A stretch of 64,000 nucleotides of DNA from Vulcanimicrobiota bacterium (GCA_027307235.1 DAHUXH010000003.1:1-64000), one strand, 5' to 3'; shown: positions 32,380 to 43,576, counted from the first letter of the stretch. A program made the numbers and translations. Notes: generated from the sequence alone by a model not told the origin.

Positions 32380-33030
32380 ATGATGATGCGCTGCCGGATT
32401 GGGCTCCTCGTCTTCTGGGTTTTGGCTGCGCCGGTGTGTGCGGCCGATCTGCCGGTGGTTCTGCGAGAGGCGCCGCCCTGCATCGTCTTGGTCACCGCCC
32501 CGCTGAACGCTGACGGTACGCGCGCCGCTTTTGCCGGCGGCGTCGTGCTCGCGCAGACGCGTGACGCGCTCACCATCGTCACCGCCGCGCACGTGCCGAA
32601 TCTCGAACGCGGTCAGGTGCTCACGCAGCGCGGCGAGATGCTGGCGATTCGCTCCGTGCGCGTGCTCGCCGGACGCGACGTCGCGTTGCTGACGACCGAT
32701 CCCGCGCGAGATCGCTATCCCGCTCCGGTTGTCGCGTCGGTCGTGCTGTCGAATGCGCCCGCGTATGTGTGGGGGTATCCGAGTTCCGCCACGCCGACGC
32801 TGTCGACCGGCCGGACGATCGCGCATCCGCAGGCGCTCGCGACCAAGATTCGGCCTGACGAGATCACGATGATCTGTGCGACGTGCGGCCACGGCGACTC
32901 CGGCGGCGGCATCTTCACGAGCGACGGAAAGCTCGTCGGCATCGTAACGCACGGTTTTGTGACGCGCAGCGGCGTGCCGGCCTTTGTCGTCGGAGAACCG
33001 CTCGACGCGGCGATCGCAGCCATTCCGTAA
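32380..33030 (+). CDS. Secreted trypsin-like serine protease
   Basis: 216 residues from the first of three consecutive ATGs (32380, 32383, 32386). AAGGGG at 32371-32376 best fits the second or third. A signal peptide (RIGLLVFWVLAAPVCAA) is followed by a chymotrypsin-fold domain with TAAHV (His), GRDVALL (Asp) and GHGDSGGG (Ser). A Cys pair near the active site (ICATCG) is visible. At about 195 mature residues it has no PDZ or other extra domain, unlike DegP. It may be a small periplasmic or extracellular protease. ettA starts 41 bp after its stop. Confidence 0.85.
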   Translation: MMMRCRIGLLVFWVLAAPVCAADLPVVLREAPPCIVLVTAPLNADGTRAAFAGGVVLAQTRDALTIVTAAHVPNLERGQVLTQRGEMLAIRSVRVLAGRDVALLTTDPARDRYPAPVVASVVLSNAPAYVWGYPSSATPTLSTGRTIAHPQALATKIRPDEITMICATCGHGDSGGGIFTSDGKLVGIVTHGFVTRSGVPAFVVGEPLDAAIAAIP

Positions 33031-33071
33031 GTATTCAGGTGTCGCGAGCGCGCGAGGCGAACTCCGCCGCT

Positions 33072-34739
<1,668 letters not shown>

Positions 34740-35177
34740 TCACGGATGGATACTTAGCAGCGCGACGTCGAAATTGTTCCACGGGCCGAGCATGGTGAGC
34801 ACATGGTCAGCCTTTAAGCGTGTCGGTGCGGTGATGACGGCGACAGTGCGGATGTTCAGCGAAGCGGCCGCGCGAAGCGCGCGTGCATCGTCGTCGCGCC
34901 GGATTTCGCCGATCAAGACGACTTTCGCATTGGAACGGACAGCGTGCTCGACCAGATCGGCAGGACGTACCGGCTCCGGCCCGGCCGTTCGGACGTGCGC
35001 ACGCGCCAGGCGCGCGGCGGCGGTCGCCAATATCCACTCGCCTTCACCTTCGGCGATCGTGTGCAGCACGGTGATCGAATTCCGAATTGTGTCGTCGCGC
35101 AATCGCTTCATCAGCGCGACCAAATTCGGCACCTGCATGGCGTTGGTCGTGAAGGGATCCTTGGGCGGCGTGCTCAT
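34740..35177 (-). CDS. Short protein resembling a secretion-ATPase fragment without P-loop
   Basis: 145 residues from the ATG at 35177, or 165 from 35237. The region VEHAVRSNAKVVLIGEIRRDDDARALRAAASLNIRTVAVITA resembles the Walker-B/GEIRD segment of GspE/PilT/CpaF-type ATPases. No Walker A motif is present in the 145 residues, so it cannot be a normal ATPase. It may be a decayed relative or a small protein with a coincidental motif. It is convergent with ettA, with no spacer between the stops. It could also be an uncharacterised family of its own. Confidence 0.5.
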   Translation of the reverse strand: MSTPPKDPFTTNAMQVPNLVALMKRLRDDTIRNSITVLHTIAEGEGEWILATAAARLARAHVRTAGPEPVRPADLVEHAVRSNAKVVLIGEIRRDDDARALRAAASLNIRTVAVITAPTRLKADHVLTMLGPWNNFDVALLSIHP

Positions 35178-35283
35178 TGCGGGAGTAAGTATCGCTCGCG
35201 CCGCCCAAGACCTGTTGATGCAGGACTTCTGAAACAAAACTTCGGAGAGTACGGCGACCTAAACCCCGTGTCGAGGAGGCCGC

Positions 35284-36036
35284 ATGGCTGATCGTTTGCG
35301 CTCGATCCCCCTGATGCTCGTTCCGGTGCTCGTCACCGCGTTGGTGGCCGCCGCCCCGGGCCCGTCGGTTCGCATCGACGGAGCCTATGGACTGGGCGTC
35401 GTGTTCGAGAATCGTTTCCATGCGGTCGAGACCGTGAGCACGCACGGCACCGTGCCGTCGTCGTTTCAGGCGGGAACGACCACCGACGACGGCGACATCC
35501 GCATTTGGCACCTTCCGAACGACGGAAAATTCATCGTGTCGCGCGCCGAAGGAAGCTATACCGAATCTGTAAAGGACGCCCGCGGTCAGCGGAGTTCGCG
35601 CAAGGCGTTGAAGGGGACCAGCGAGTTCGACGCGCTGGGCTACGCGAAATCGCGTGCCGACGACGCCGCCGATCTGATTCCGATTTTTCCCGAGCAGATG
35701 ATGTCCGCAGGCGGTGCGTGGCATGTTCACGCGTTGGTGGAAGGTCCCTTTGGAAAGGGGAACGCCACGTACGACTACCACGTGCTGACGGTGACGAAGG
35801 ACCAGCGCGGTCATGACATCGCGACCTTCTCGCTGGCGCTCTCCGCCGCGCTCACGCCGCCGAAGACGCTTGCGGGGTGGAGTTCGAAGCTCGCAGGTTC
35901 AGGTCTGATCGTCTGGGATTGCACCGAACATCAGCGCGTGCATTCCAAGACGCAGTTGTCCTACACCGCCGCCCACGGCTCCGACACCCTCAGCGACGTT
36001 CAAAACGAAACAGACAACTTCACGCGCGTGAAGTAG
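35284..36036 (+). CDS. Exported protein of unknown function
   Basis: 250 residues with a signal peptide (IPLMLVPVLVTALVAAAPG). No family is recognised. The mature part is rich in beta-type and polar segments (ENRFHAVETVSTHGTVP, WHVHALVEGPFGKGNATYDYHVL) and lacks Cys except one near the end. GAGGAGG-like bases precede the ATG (GTCGAGGAGGCCGC). It is similar in style to the exported 214-residue protein at 56009. The stop codon lies in a set of overlapping hairpins. Confidence 0.65.
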   Translation: MADRLRSIPLMLVPVLVTALVAAAPGPSVRIDGAYGLGVVFENRFHAVETVSTHGTVPSSFQAGTTTDDGDIRIWHLPNDGKFIVSRAEGSYTESVKDARGQRSSRKALKGTSEFDALGYAKSRADDAADLIPIFPEQMMSAGGAWHVHALVEGPFGKGNATYDYHVLTVTKDQRGHDIATFSLALSAALTPPKTLAGWSSKLAGSGLIVWDCTEHQRVHSKTQLSYTAAHGSDTLSDVQNETDNFTRVK

Positions 36037-36043
36037 CTTCACG
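36018..36043. terminator. Overlapping hairpins around a stop codon
   Basis: CTTCACG, CGTGAAG and CTTCACG units follow one another. CTTCACGCGCGTGAAG (36018-36033) is a perfect palindrome. CGTGAAG-TAG-CTTCACG (36027-36043) forms a second hairpin whose loop is the stop codon. The two are mutually exclusive. It lies between convergent genes. Confidence 0.4.
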
Positions 36044-36050
36044 GCAAAGC

Positions 36051-36788
36051 CTACCCGGCGGAGTCGATGGTGACATTGCCCATGGACGTGCGCAACGACA
36101 CGTCAGGGTCATTTGGAGACCCAATGAGGTTGACGTCATTGTTCACGCGGCCAAAACCCGTGTGGGTGTGCAGCCGTCCGCGGAACGTGCTGGGAACGTG
36201 AAGATACACATTGCCGGTTGACGTGGTCTCGGTGATCGACGAGCCTGACCAACCAGGCGTGAACGACGCCTCAACGTTTCCGAAGCGCGTTGAAAGAGCG
36301 GTGGTCGTTGCGGCGTTGGTGACCGTCACGTCGCCGGCAACGTTGCGTACCGTGACCGAACCTTTCGGGTCGTCGACTTGGATGTCGCCGTTCCGATTGT
36401 CGATGGTGAGGGCTAGGTGTCGCGGATATGTGATGTCGTACTCGACATCGCATTTCTTGACTTGAACAGAGACGATGAACCGGTACTCACCGGCCTTCGG
36501 GCAATCGGCAGAGACATCGATCGATCCGGCACGGTTGATCGCCGTCAGGGTAACGGCATCTGCGCTAGCTTGCGAGTCTGTCTGGATGCGCACGTGTATC
36601 TGGACAACGCTCGTATCGGAGGCGATCAGGTGCACGTCTCCGTTCTCATTCCGAAGATGAAGCGCGGTCGCTCCATCAAGGGGACTCGTTCGCGTCACGA
36701 TACGTTGAAATGGCAGGTCTGCCGCCTGGCATGGGATCGCGCAGGGCAGCACGAGCGCCCCGAGAGCGGCGATCAGGTAGCGATTCAT
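36051..36788 (-). CDS. Exported DUF4097-type beta-helix protein
   Basis: 245 residues from the ATG at 36788, with GGAGG ten bases upstream. The longer open frame to 36920 is unsupported. A signal peptide (YLIAALGALVLPCAIPCQA) is followed by a repetitive beta-strand pattern in which G-N/D/S-V/I units recur (ENGDVHLIA, RNGDIQVDD, VAGDVTVTN, RFGNVEASF, STGNVYLHV and SMGNVTIDS). That is characteristic of DUF4097/DUF4098 adhesin-like proteins. They are envelope proteins of unknown biochemical function. Two Cys in the middle (DCPK, KKCDV) could form a disulfide. Confidence 0.78.
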   Translation of the reverse strand: MNRYLIAALGALVLPCAIPCQAADLPFQRIVTRTSPLDGATALHLRNENGDVHLIASDTSVVQIHVRIQTDSQASADAVTLTAINRAGSIDVSADCPKAGEYRFIVSVQVKKCDVEYDITYPRHLALTIDNRNGDIQVDDPKGSVTVRNVAGDVTVTNAATTTALSTRFGNVEASFTPGWSGSSITETTSTGNVYLHVPSTFRGRLHTHTGFGRVNNDVNLIGSPNDPDVSLRTSMGNVTIDSAG

Positions 36789-36927
36789 TTCTAGATATCC
36801 TCCATAGGGAGGTACGGACCACAGGGCAAGTTGTTTCGCCGGGGGTCCAGACGGAAGGCACGGCCGAATCCGGCTTCGTGCCGCCGAGGTCGTGGGAGAA
36901 TGGCCTCGGCTGTGTTTCAATGACGGA

Positions 36928-38595
36928 ATGACCGAACAACGTGGCGCCGACGGCTTTGGTGCGCTCGGGTTAGATCCTGCACTCGTCAGCGCCGCAGCGA
37001 GCCTCGGCTATGAGGAGCCGACGGCCATTCAGCGTGAGGCGATTCCGCCGTTGCTGCTCGGCCGCGACGTGCTCGGCCAGGCTGCCACCGGCACCGGCAA
37101 GACCGCTGCCTTCGCGCTACCGCTACTGCATCGCATCGGAAAATCGGATGGCGCGCAGCGCCGCGTTCGCGGGCTCGTCCTCGTGCCGACGCGCGAACTC
37201 GCCGTGCAGGTCGCCGAAGCCGTCCACAAATACGGCCGATTGCTCGATGTCGCCGTGCTGCCGATCTACGGCGGGCAGTCCGTCGGACAGCAGTTGCGCA
37301 CGCTCAAGCGCGGCGTCGACGTGGTCGTCGCGACACCGGGACGTGCGCTCGACCACATCCGGCGCGGCACGCTCGATCTGAGCGGTGTCGAAGTGCTGGT
37401 GCTCGACGAGGCCGACGAGATGCTCGACATGGGCTTCGCCGAGGAACTGGAAGCGATCGTAGACACGCTTCCCGAGGAGCGCCAGACGGCGCTGTTCTCC
37501 GCCACCGTGGCGCCGCGCATCCACTCGATTTCAAAACGCTATCTGCGCGAACCGGTGCGTGTCACGATCGCCAACGAAACCACGGCAGCCGGCAAGAAGC
37601 CGCGCGTGCGCGAGGTCGCGTATGTGGTGCAGCGCGCATACAAAGTCGCCGCACTCGCGCGCGTCATCGACATGGAGTCACCCACCTCCGCGATTATCTT
37701 CTGCCGAACGCGCACCGAGGTCGATGAACTGTCGGAATCGCTCGGCGCGCGCGGGTATCAAGCCGAAGCGATTCACGGCGGGCTCTCGCAGGAGCAGCGC
37801 GATCGCGTCCTGCGGCGCTTTCGCGAAGGCGTTTCGGAGATATTGGTCGCGACCGACGTTGCCGCGCGCGGTCTGGACATCGAGCATCTCTCGCATGTTG
37901 TGAACTATGACGTGCCCTCTTCACCGGATGCTTACGTGCATCGCGTTGGACGCACCGGACGCGCCGGACGCGAGGGCGTCGCCATCACGTTGACCGAAGC
38001 GCGCGAGCATCGCCTGCTGCGCAACATCGAGCAGCACACCAAGCGGAAGATCTCCGTCGAATCGGTTCCGACCGCGCACGATCTGCGCGCGCGGCGCCTG
38101 GAACTCACCAGCGCCGCGTTGGAAGAGGCGCTCGATTCAGGCGGCTTGGAGAAATATCGGACCGTCGTCGAGGCGCTCGGCGCGACTCGCGATATTCTCG
38201 ACATCGCGGCTGCGGCCGTGAAACTCGCGGATCAATCGCGCGACGGAAGCGACAAAGACGAGCCCGACATCCCGGCCATCGCGGTGCTGCCGCCGGTCTT
38301 GACCCCGAAGGGTGCGCGAACGAATGCCGCGCAACGCCCGGCGCGGCGCACGAATTCGGAAGACATGACCAAGATTTGGATTGGGCTCGGGCGCAGCGCG
38401 CGGGTCGGTCCCGGCGATCTGGTCGGTGCGATCGCCAATGAGGCACGCATCAACTCGCGCGAGATCGGCGCGATCGACATCGCGGACAACTTCTCCATCG
38501 TCGAGGTGTCGTCGTCGAAGGCGGCCGCGGTGATCGCCGCGCTGCGCGGAAAGAGCATCCGGGGGAAGAAGGTTTCGATTCGGCTCGATCGCTAA
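36928..38595 (+). CDS. DEAD-box RNA helicase with DbpA/CsdA-type RNA-binding domain
   Basis: 555 residues from the ATG at 36928. Motifs: the Q motif (YEEPTAIQREAIPPLL), ATGTGKTAAF, PTRELA, TPGR, LDEADEML, SAT, and the second RecA domain with ATDVAARGLDI and HRVGRTGRAGR. After a linker, the last ~75 residues (TKIWIGLGRSARVGPGDLVGAI...IRGKKVSIRLDR) form the DbpA/CsdA-type RNA-binding domain. Such proteins remodel rRNA during 50S assembly and act in cold adaptation. The gene shape does not decide between the DeaD and DbpA subfamilies. Its stop overlaps the convergent SWIM gene. Confidence 0.93.
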   Translation: MTEQRGADGFGALGLDPALVSAAASLGYEEPTAIQREAIPPLLLGRDVLGQAATGTGKTAAFALPLLHRIGKSDGAQRRVRGLVLVPTRELAVQVAEAVHKYGRLLDVAVLPIYGGQSVGQQLRTLKRGVDVVVATPGRALDHIRRGTLDLSGVEVLVLDEADEMLDMGFAEELEAIVDTLPEERQTALFSATVAPRIHSISKRYLREPVRVTIANETTAAGKKPRVREVAYVVQRAYKVAALARVIDMESPTSAIIFCRTRTEVDELSESLGARGYQAEAIHGGLSQEQRDRVLRRFREGVSEILVATDVAARGLDIEHLSHVVNYDVPSSPDAYVHRVGRTGRAGREGVAITLTEAREHRLLRNIEQHTKRKISVESVPTAHDLRARRLELTSAALEEALDSGGLEKYRTVVEALGATRDILDIAAAAVKLADQSRDGSDKDEPDIPAIAVLPPVLTPKGARTNAAQRPARRTNSEDMTKIWIGLGRSARVGPGDLVGAIANEARINSREIGAIDIADNFSIVEVSSSKAAAVIAALRGKSIRGKKVSIRLDR

Positions 38596-39419
38596 CGATC
38601 GGCGGCGTCGGCCAAGATCGCGATGGCCTGCTCGACCGCAAGCGTATCGACGCGCGCGAGCAGCGTGTCGAGCGGTTCGGCGCCGCGCCAGAACGGAAAC
38701 GCCGGAAGCGCACGAGTGTGCGCGCGTGGCGGAACGCTCTCGTGAGCGGCCGATTCAACCGTCGATTCGGCTCCCCAAAATGCCGTGAGGTCTTTTGGTA
38801 ACGGCACCTCGGCCTTCGGCGGCGGACCGATGTCATCGCGCCGCAGCTCTGCGAAGAGTTGTTCCTTCGTCGAGCCGCGCAGCACGAAGAGCAAGAACGG
38901 ATCGCGGTCGAACTCCTCGCCAAGCAGATAGTAGGTTGCGGCGATATGTTTGCACGGATTGTTCAGATCCGGGCACGAGCACTCCGTGCGCAGTTCGCGC
39001 AGGGTCGCCGGAAAGAGCGATGCGCCGCTGGCCAAAAAGACGGTGTCGATGTCATGCGGCATCTCGCCTGACAGCAACGCCGCCGTGAAGCGAGCCTCGG
39101 CTGCGATGCGCGATGCGATCGCAAACCACACCGCGGGTGGAAGCATCGCCACGCGAATCGTCACCCGGTAGGGCTCCGGAAGCGAACCCTGCACGTGCGC
39201 CGTCACGATGCCGGGCGCGATCGCGATGTCCAGCACCTGACCATCGCGCGCATATTTCCGCCCGCGTTGAAGTCTCGCTCCCGCGCTCAGTGATTCGAGC
39301 GCGGCGATCCAACGTTTCGCCCACCAGCGCGTCGCGAACGCACCGCGCTTGGAGCGTGCCTTGATGCCGCCTTTGGCCGCACGCGGCTTGCCCGGCGGAA
39401 AACCGGAATCGAATCTCAT
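38592..39419 (-). CDS. SWIM zinc-finger protein
   Basis: 275 residues. The SWIM motif is C-S-C-P-D-L-N-N-P-C-K-H at about residues 147-158 (CxCx(n)CxH). The N-terminus is basic (GGIKARSKRGAFATRWWAKRWIAALE), a pattern seen in SWIM proteins encoded beside Snf2 helicases. Its ATG overlaps the stop of the Snf2 gene (ATGA), so the two are translationally coupled and probably act together on DNA. The SWIM finger is expected to bind DNA or a protein partner. The actual pathway is unknown, with DNA repair a common suggestion. Confidence 0.88.
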   Translation of the reverse strand: MRFDSGFPPGKPRAAKGGIKARSKRGAFATRWWAKRWIAALESLSAGARLQRGRKYARDGQVLDIAIAPGIVTAHVQGSLPEPYRVTIRVAMLPPAVWFAIASRIAAEARFTAALLSGEMPHDIDTVFLASGASLFPATLRELRTECSCPDLNNPCKHIAATYYLLGEEFDRDPFLLFVLRGSTKEQLFAELRRDDIGPPPKAEVPLPKDLTAFWGAESTVESAAHESVPPRAHTRALPAFPFWRGAEPLDTLLARVDTLAVEQAIAILADAADR

Positions 39420-42400
39420 AGGGCGAGTACCGCATCCTCGCGTAGCGCGAAGAGATCGCGCAACTGTTCGTTGGAGAGTTCCGTCAAACCGGCTTCGCCC
39501 GAGCGCACGATACGATCGGCGAGCGCGCCTTTGCGCGCGAGCAGATCGTCGATACGCTCTTCAATCGTGCCGGCGCAGACAAGCCGATGCACGTGAACGT
39601 TCTTGGTCTGCCCGATGCGATAGGCGCGGTCGGATGCCTGGTTTTCGACGGCCGGATTCCACCAGCGGTCGTAGTGAAATACCTGTGTCGCTCGCGTCAG
39701 ATTCAAACCGGTACCGCCCGCGCGCAGCGAGAGAATGAAGGTCGAGGGAGCGTCGTGGTCGTTCTGAAAGCGATCCACGATGCGATCGCGCTCGCTCTTG
39801 TTGAGAGCGCCGTGCAGGTAGAGCACGTCGCGTCCGGTCGTTTCGCGTAAGTACTGCTGCAGGCGGCCGGCCATCTCGGTGAACTGCGTGAAGACGAGCG
39901 CGCGTTCGCCGGCCGCATGGACTTCTTCGAGCATCTCCGTCAATCGCGCGAGCTTGCCTGAGCGTCCGTCCAGCCGCGAGTTATCACGCAGCAGATGCGC
40001 CGGATGATTGCAGACCTGTTTGAGTTTGGTGATGGTGGCCAAGATCAGGCCGCGCCGCTCGATACCTTCGGCCTTGTCCAGCGACTCTTCGACGTCGCGC
40101 AGCACGGCAGCGTAGAGCGACGCCTGTTCTTTGGTCAGTTGGCAGAAGACGCGCAGCTCTACCTTCTCGGGAAGGTCGCTGATGACGGCCGGATCGCTCT
40201 TGAGGCGCCGCAGCACAAACGGTCCGGTAGCATGCTTCAAGCGGTCCTCGGCCTCGCTATCCTGCAGCGCCGCGATCGGAATGAGAAACTCCCTGCGAAA
40301 CGATGCGGCGGTCCCGAGCAGTCCCGGATTGAGGAATTCCATCAACGACCACAAGTCGCCGACGTGATTTTCGATCGGCGTGCCGGTGAGCGCGACGCGA
40401 TAGCCGGCGTCGAGCGCACGTGCGGCGATAGCCTGCTTGCTGTCGGCGTTCTTGACGTTTTGCGCTTCATCGAGAACAACGCCGCGCCAGCGCACGGTCT
40501 TGAGCAGATCGAGATCGCGCAGCAGCACGCCGTAGCTGGTGACCACGAGCGCAGTGCGCGCATGGCGCGGCAGCAGACGACCGTCACGCGCGCGTTCGCC
40601 GCCGTGATGAACGATGACGGGAAGGTCGGGCGTGAAACGCGCGATCTCGCGTTGCCAGTTGCCGATGACCGACGTCGGGCACACCAGCAGAACCGGCGCG
40701 TCGGTGGAGCTTTCCCAATCGCGTGCGATCAGCGCGAGCGCCATGACGCTCTTGCCGAGTCCCATGTCGTCCGCCAAACACGCACCGAGTCCCAGCCGCG
40801 ACAAGAAGCGCAGCCAACGGTATCCGCGCACTTGATATGGGCGCAGCGTTCCGCGCAAGGATGCGGGAACCGGCTCTTCCTCGATGGCCGCGCGACCGGC
40901 GAGGCGATCCAAGAGCAGGCCGATCGACCCTTTGCCGCTGACTTCTTCAATCTCGATAGAGCGGTCCGGGCCGCGCGCCGTCAGCGCAAGGTGCGTCAGC
41001 TCGCGCAGGCGCATCGATCGCATCCCGCGCCGCGCGCGCAGATCGAGCGCCGCCCGAATTTCGTCGGGATCGACGATCACCCACTGGCCGCGCACTTTGA
41101 CGAGCGGGACCTTCAAGCGCGCGAGTTCGGCGAGTTCGTTGGCGCGCAGCGGCGTGCCGCCGAGCGCGAGCGTCCAATCCACCGTGACGATCGTATCCAT
41201 GTCGAGCCCGGCGCTGACGCCGTGCTTGGTGCTCGCCCGCGCCCGAACGGCGATGCGCGCCTTGGTTCCGCGCGGCGTCCACCACGCCGGAAGCAGCACG
41301 CCGCATCCCGCATCGCTCAAGAGCGCCGCTTCGGATCGAAGAAATGCGTACGCGCCGGCATCGTCGAGCGTATAGCCGATGGGCTTGGCTTCGCGCAGCG
41401 CGGCATCGATGGCCGGTGAGAGGCGCGCCGCTTTGCCGACCGCATCGAGAAATGCGCGGCGAAGCGGCGGAACGCTCCACGCATCGTCGACGTCGATCAA
41501 CAGGCTCTGGTCGGCTTGTGATTGCAAGAGAAAGCGGATGAACCACGGCGCATGCTCCGTGCTCGGCTCTTCCAGACGCAGACAGAGACGGTAGTCTGCG
41601 TCGTCGTCACGCGTGACGTCGCGCACCCACTCCATGATCTGCGCCGCGAATGGGCGCAACTCCGCACCCGAAACGACCAGCGTGCGCTCGTGACAGAGCG
41701 CGCCTAGCCAGCGATCGTGAAGCGTCTCGTCGCTGCTGGCAATATCGCTGCTTCGCACCGACGAGCGAACGAGTTCGTCCACCGCGTACTCGATGAATCG
41801 TTGCGCGACGTCGCGCGGAGCTTCGCACGGGGCGGCATCGTGCGCGCGCGCGAGCGCGCGACAGGCACCTGGCATGCGCGTCGAAAGCTCGGTGAGCTTC
41901 GCGCGTGCCGCCGCGTCAAGCCGCGGTTGCCAACGCGCGCGGTAGGCCGCGCGATTGCCGCGTCGCTCGATGGAGATTGACGGAAGAACGTGCTGCTTGG
42001 CGATGAGGCGCGCGGCAAAGAGCATCAGTTGCGACCAATACGCAAGGTCGTGCCCGATCACGACGCCGGGAGCCAGCAGCGCGCGGCCGGCGCAGGCGCG
42101 CAGCAGGGCGAGCGAGGCGGTCGCTCCGAACGGCACGGTTTCGACGGCGTGCGGCGCGATCATCGCCGCTCGCACGCGCTTCTCGCCAAGGTCGGCAATC
42201 GAAGGAGAAGGCATCGGTTTCCCGCGTCGCGTGGGAAGCCAGGCAACCAGCGTTTCGTTACACTGCACGGATCGCGCACGCATCTCGGGCATGACCTCGG
42301 CGAGCGCGGCTTCAATCTCGCTTCCGAGCGCGAACTGCGAAGTGTCACGTGCCGCGGGTGAGGACTCACCCCAAACGAACAGTTGCTCGTTGACCAGGCT

Positions 42401-42421
42401 CGCGTGCAAGAGCAACATCAC
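39416..42421 (-). CDS. Snf2-family helicase/ATPase
   Basis: 1001 residues. The first ~480 form the poorly conserved bacterial Snf2-associated region. The Snf2 core follows with GACLADDMGLGKSVMALALI (Walker A), LVCPTSVIGNWQREI, VLDEAQNVKN and LTGTPIENHVGDLWSLMEFL. The second RecA lobe has RALVFTQFTEM, LYLHGALNK, SLRAGGTGLNLT and DRWWNPAVENQASDRAYRIGQ. Such proteins translocate on double-stranded DNA and remodel protein-DNA complexes. The adjacent SWIM protein is a frequent partner. No methylase or nuclease gene is nearby, so a defence-island role is not indicated. Confidence 0.94.
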   Translation of the reverse strand: MMLLLHASLVNEQLFVWGESSPAARDTSQFALGSEIEAALAEVMPEMRARSVQCNETLVAWLPTRRGKPMPSPSIADLGEKRVRAAMIAPHAVETVPFGATASLALLRACAGRALLAPGVVIGHDLAYWSQLMLFAARLIAKQHVLPSISIERRGNRAAYRARWQPRLDAAARAKLTELSTRMPGACRALARAHDAAPCEAPRDVAQRFIEYAVDELVRSSVRSSDIASSDETLHDRWLGALCHERTLVVSGAELRPFAAQIMEWVRDVTRDDDADYRLCLRLEEPSTEHAPWFIRFLLQSQADQSLLIDVDDAWSVPPLRRAFLDAVGKAARLSPAIDAALREAKPIGYTLDDAGAYAFLRSEAALLSDAGCGVLLPAWWTPRGTKARIAVRARASTKHGVSAGLDMDTIVTVDWTLALGGTPLRANELAELARLKVPLVKVRGQWVIVDPDEIRAALDLRARRGMRSMRLRELTHLALTARGPDRSIEIEEVSGKGSIGLLLDRLAGRAAIEEEPVPASLRGTLRPYQVRGYRWLRFLSRLGLGACLADDMGLGKSVMALALIARDWESSTDAPVLLVCPTSVIGNWQREIARFTPDLPVIVHHGGERARDGRLLPRHARTALVVTSYGVLLRDLDLLKTVRWRGVVLDEAQNVKNADSKQAIAARALDAGYRVALTGTPIENHVGDLWSLMEFLNPGLLGTAASFRREFLIPIAALQDSEAEDRLKHATGPFVLRRLKSDPAVISDLPEKVELRVFCQLTKEQASLYAAVLRDVEESLDKAEGIERRGLILATITKLKQVCNHPAHLLRDNSRLDGRSGKLARLTEMLEEVHAAGERALVFTQFTEMAGRLQQYLRETTGRDVLYLHGALNKSERDRIVDRFQNDHDAPSTFILSLRAGGTGLNLTRATQVFHYDRWWNPAVENQASDRAYRIGQTKNVHVHRLVCAGTIEERIDDLLARKGALADRIVRSGEAGLTELSNEQLRDLFALREDAVLAL

Positions 42422-42652
42422 GGGTGCTTACGACCCAGAGGCAGTCAGTTCCTCATCAAATGAGCGCGAGATCCGCTCCTACGTTGGCACGACGATGAGA
42501 GAAAAGTCGAAGCTCATCCTGCCCCCAGCTCCCAGTCTCCCGACCCTAGGGATTCTCATCTTCGGCGCCAAAAGCGAATCTGCGGGGGCTCGCTATTATG
42601 CTGTCATCAAGCCCTCATTCTGTATTTTGGGTAGTCATCTCGAAGGGTGTTC

Positions 42653-43576
42653 ATGACAATAGACAGGCCGCCCATTTCGCTTGAAGCTATTTCGGTAAAG
42701 TTCGGCGATTTTCAAGCGCTTAATGACATCAGCTTGGAGTTCCCTCGCGGAAAGATAAGCGGGGTCTTAGGACCGAATGGAGCAGGGAAGACTACGCTTC
42801 TGAGGTCTATCCTGCACTTGCAGGCAGTGTCTTCGGGACGCATTCTCGTTCTTGGCACACCACGGTTCGATTTGGATGTGTTGCGCCATCTCGGCGTCTC
42901 GCTGCATCAGCCGGCGATCTATTCGCGGCTCACCGTTGACGAGAATCTTCAGTTTCACGCGACGATAGCCGGAGCCTCGCGGAGCGATGCGAAACGGCTC
43001 GCAAGTCGCGCAATAGATCGCTTTGATCTTCGCGACATCGCTCAAAGCAGGGGAGCGTATCTTTCGTTTGGTGAGCGCAGGCGGGTGGACCTCGCGCGGG
43101 CGATCATGAACGACCCTAGCATTGTCATTCTGGATGAGCCGACGGCAGGCGTAGACGTCATGTCCGTTCGCGCTATACGAGACATTCTCCAATCGCTCGC
43201 TTCAGATGGGAAAACGATCGTGATCACAACCCATGAAGTAAACGAGGCCGAGCGGTTATTCGAGTACGTCGCGATCATTCATCGCGGGCGATTGGTGTCT
43301 CAGGGAGCAACGAGAGATATCTCGGAAAATAGCAGAATTCATATCTATGATATCAGCGTAAGATCTGAAGTGTCTCTCCCAGAGTCACCTGCCGGGCTTG
43401 TGGCGCGCTTGGTGGGACAGCGGCAAATCGAAGTTCGTGCTCACGATGACCTTGCTGTTGCGCGGTACATTGAGGCGCTCGAAGTGGCAGGTGCAGGCGA
43501 TTGCGTGGTCATGAAGCACCAGAATCGCCTCGAAGACGCATTTGTTGAAATCATTAATCGGGAGAACCGAGGATGA
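42653..43576 (+). CDS. ABC transporter ATP-binding protein
   Basis: 307 residues from the ATG at 42653, five bases after GAAGGG. Walker A is GPNGAGKTT, the signature is altered to LSFGERRR, Walker B is IVILDEPTAGVD and the switch His is in ITTHEVNEAE. The C-terminal ~90 residues form an extra domain, as in DrrA/CcmA-like exporters. Base composition is clearly lower in GC than the neighbours (about 45-55 percent in sampled lines against about 65 percent). The permease gene overlaps its stop (ATGA). Substrate unknown. Confidence 0.9.
   Translation: MTIDRPPISLEAISVKFGDFQALNDISLEFPRGKISGVLGPNGAGKTTLLRSILHLQAVSSGRILVLGTPRFDLDVLRHLGVSLHQPAIYSRLTVDENLQFHATIAGASRSDAKRLASRAIDRFDLRDIAQSRGAYLSFGERRRVDLARAIMNDPSIVILDEPTAGVDVMSVRAIRDILQSLASDGKTIVITTHEVNEAERLFEYVAIIHRGRLVSQGATRDISENSRIHIYDISVRSEVSLPESPAGLVARLVGQRQIEVRAHDDLAVARYIEALEVAGAGDCVVMKHQNRLEDAFVEIINRENRG

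Noticed and set aside
32883-33071. Longer ettA frame
   Set aside because: It overlaps the protease gene in another frame; the start at 33072 gives the exact EttA length of 555.
39416-42421. Snf2/SWIM pair as part of a DISARM-like or other defence system
   Set aside because: No methylase, nuclease, phospholipase-D or DUF1998 gene lies nearby; the pair alone is common in ordinary bacterial genomes.
42478-42495. TCCTACGTTG upstream of the low-GC ABC pair
   Set aside because: It matches the left half and centre of the PadR site D but lacks the TAGAA/TAGGA half and is more than 150 bp from the start.
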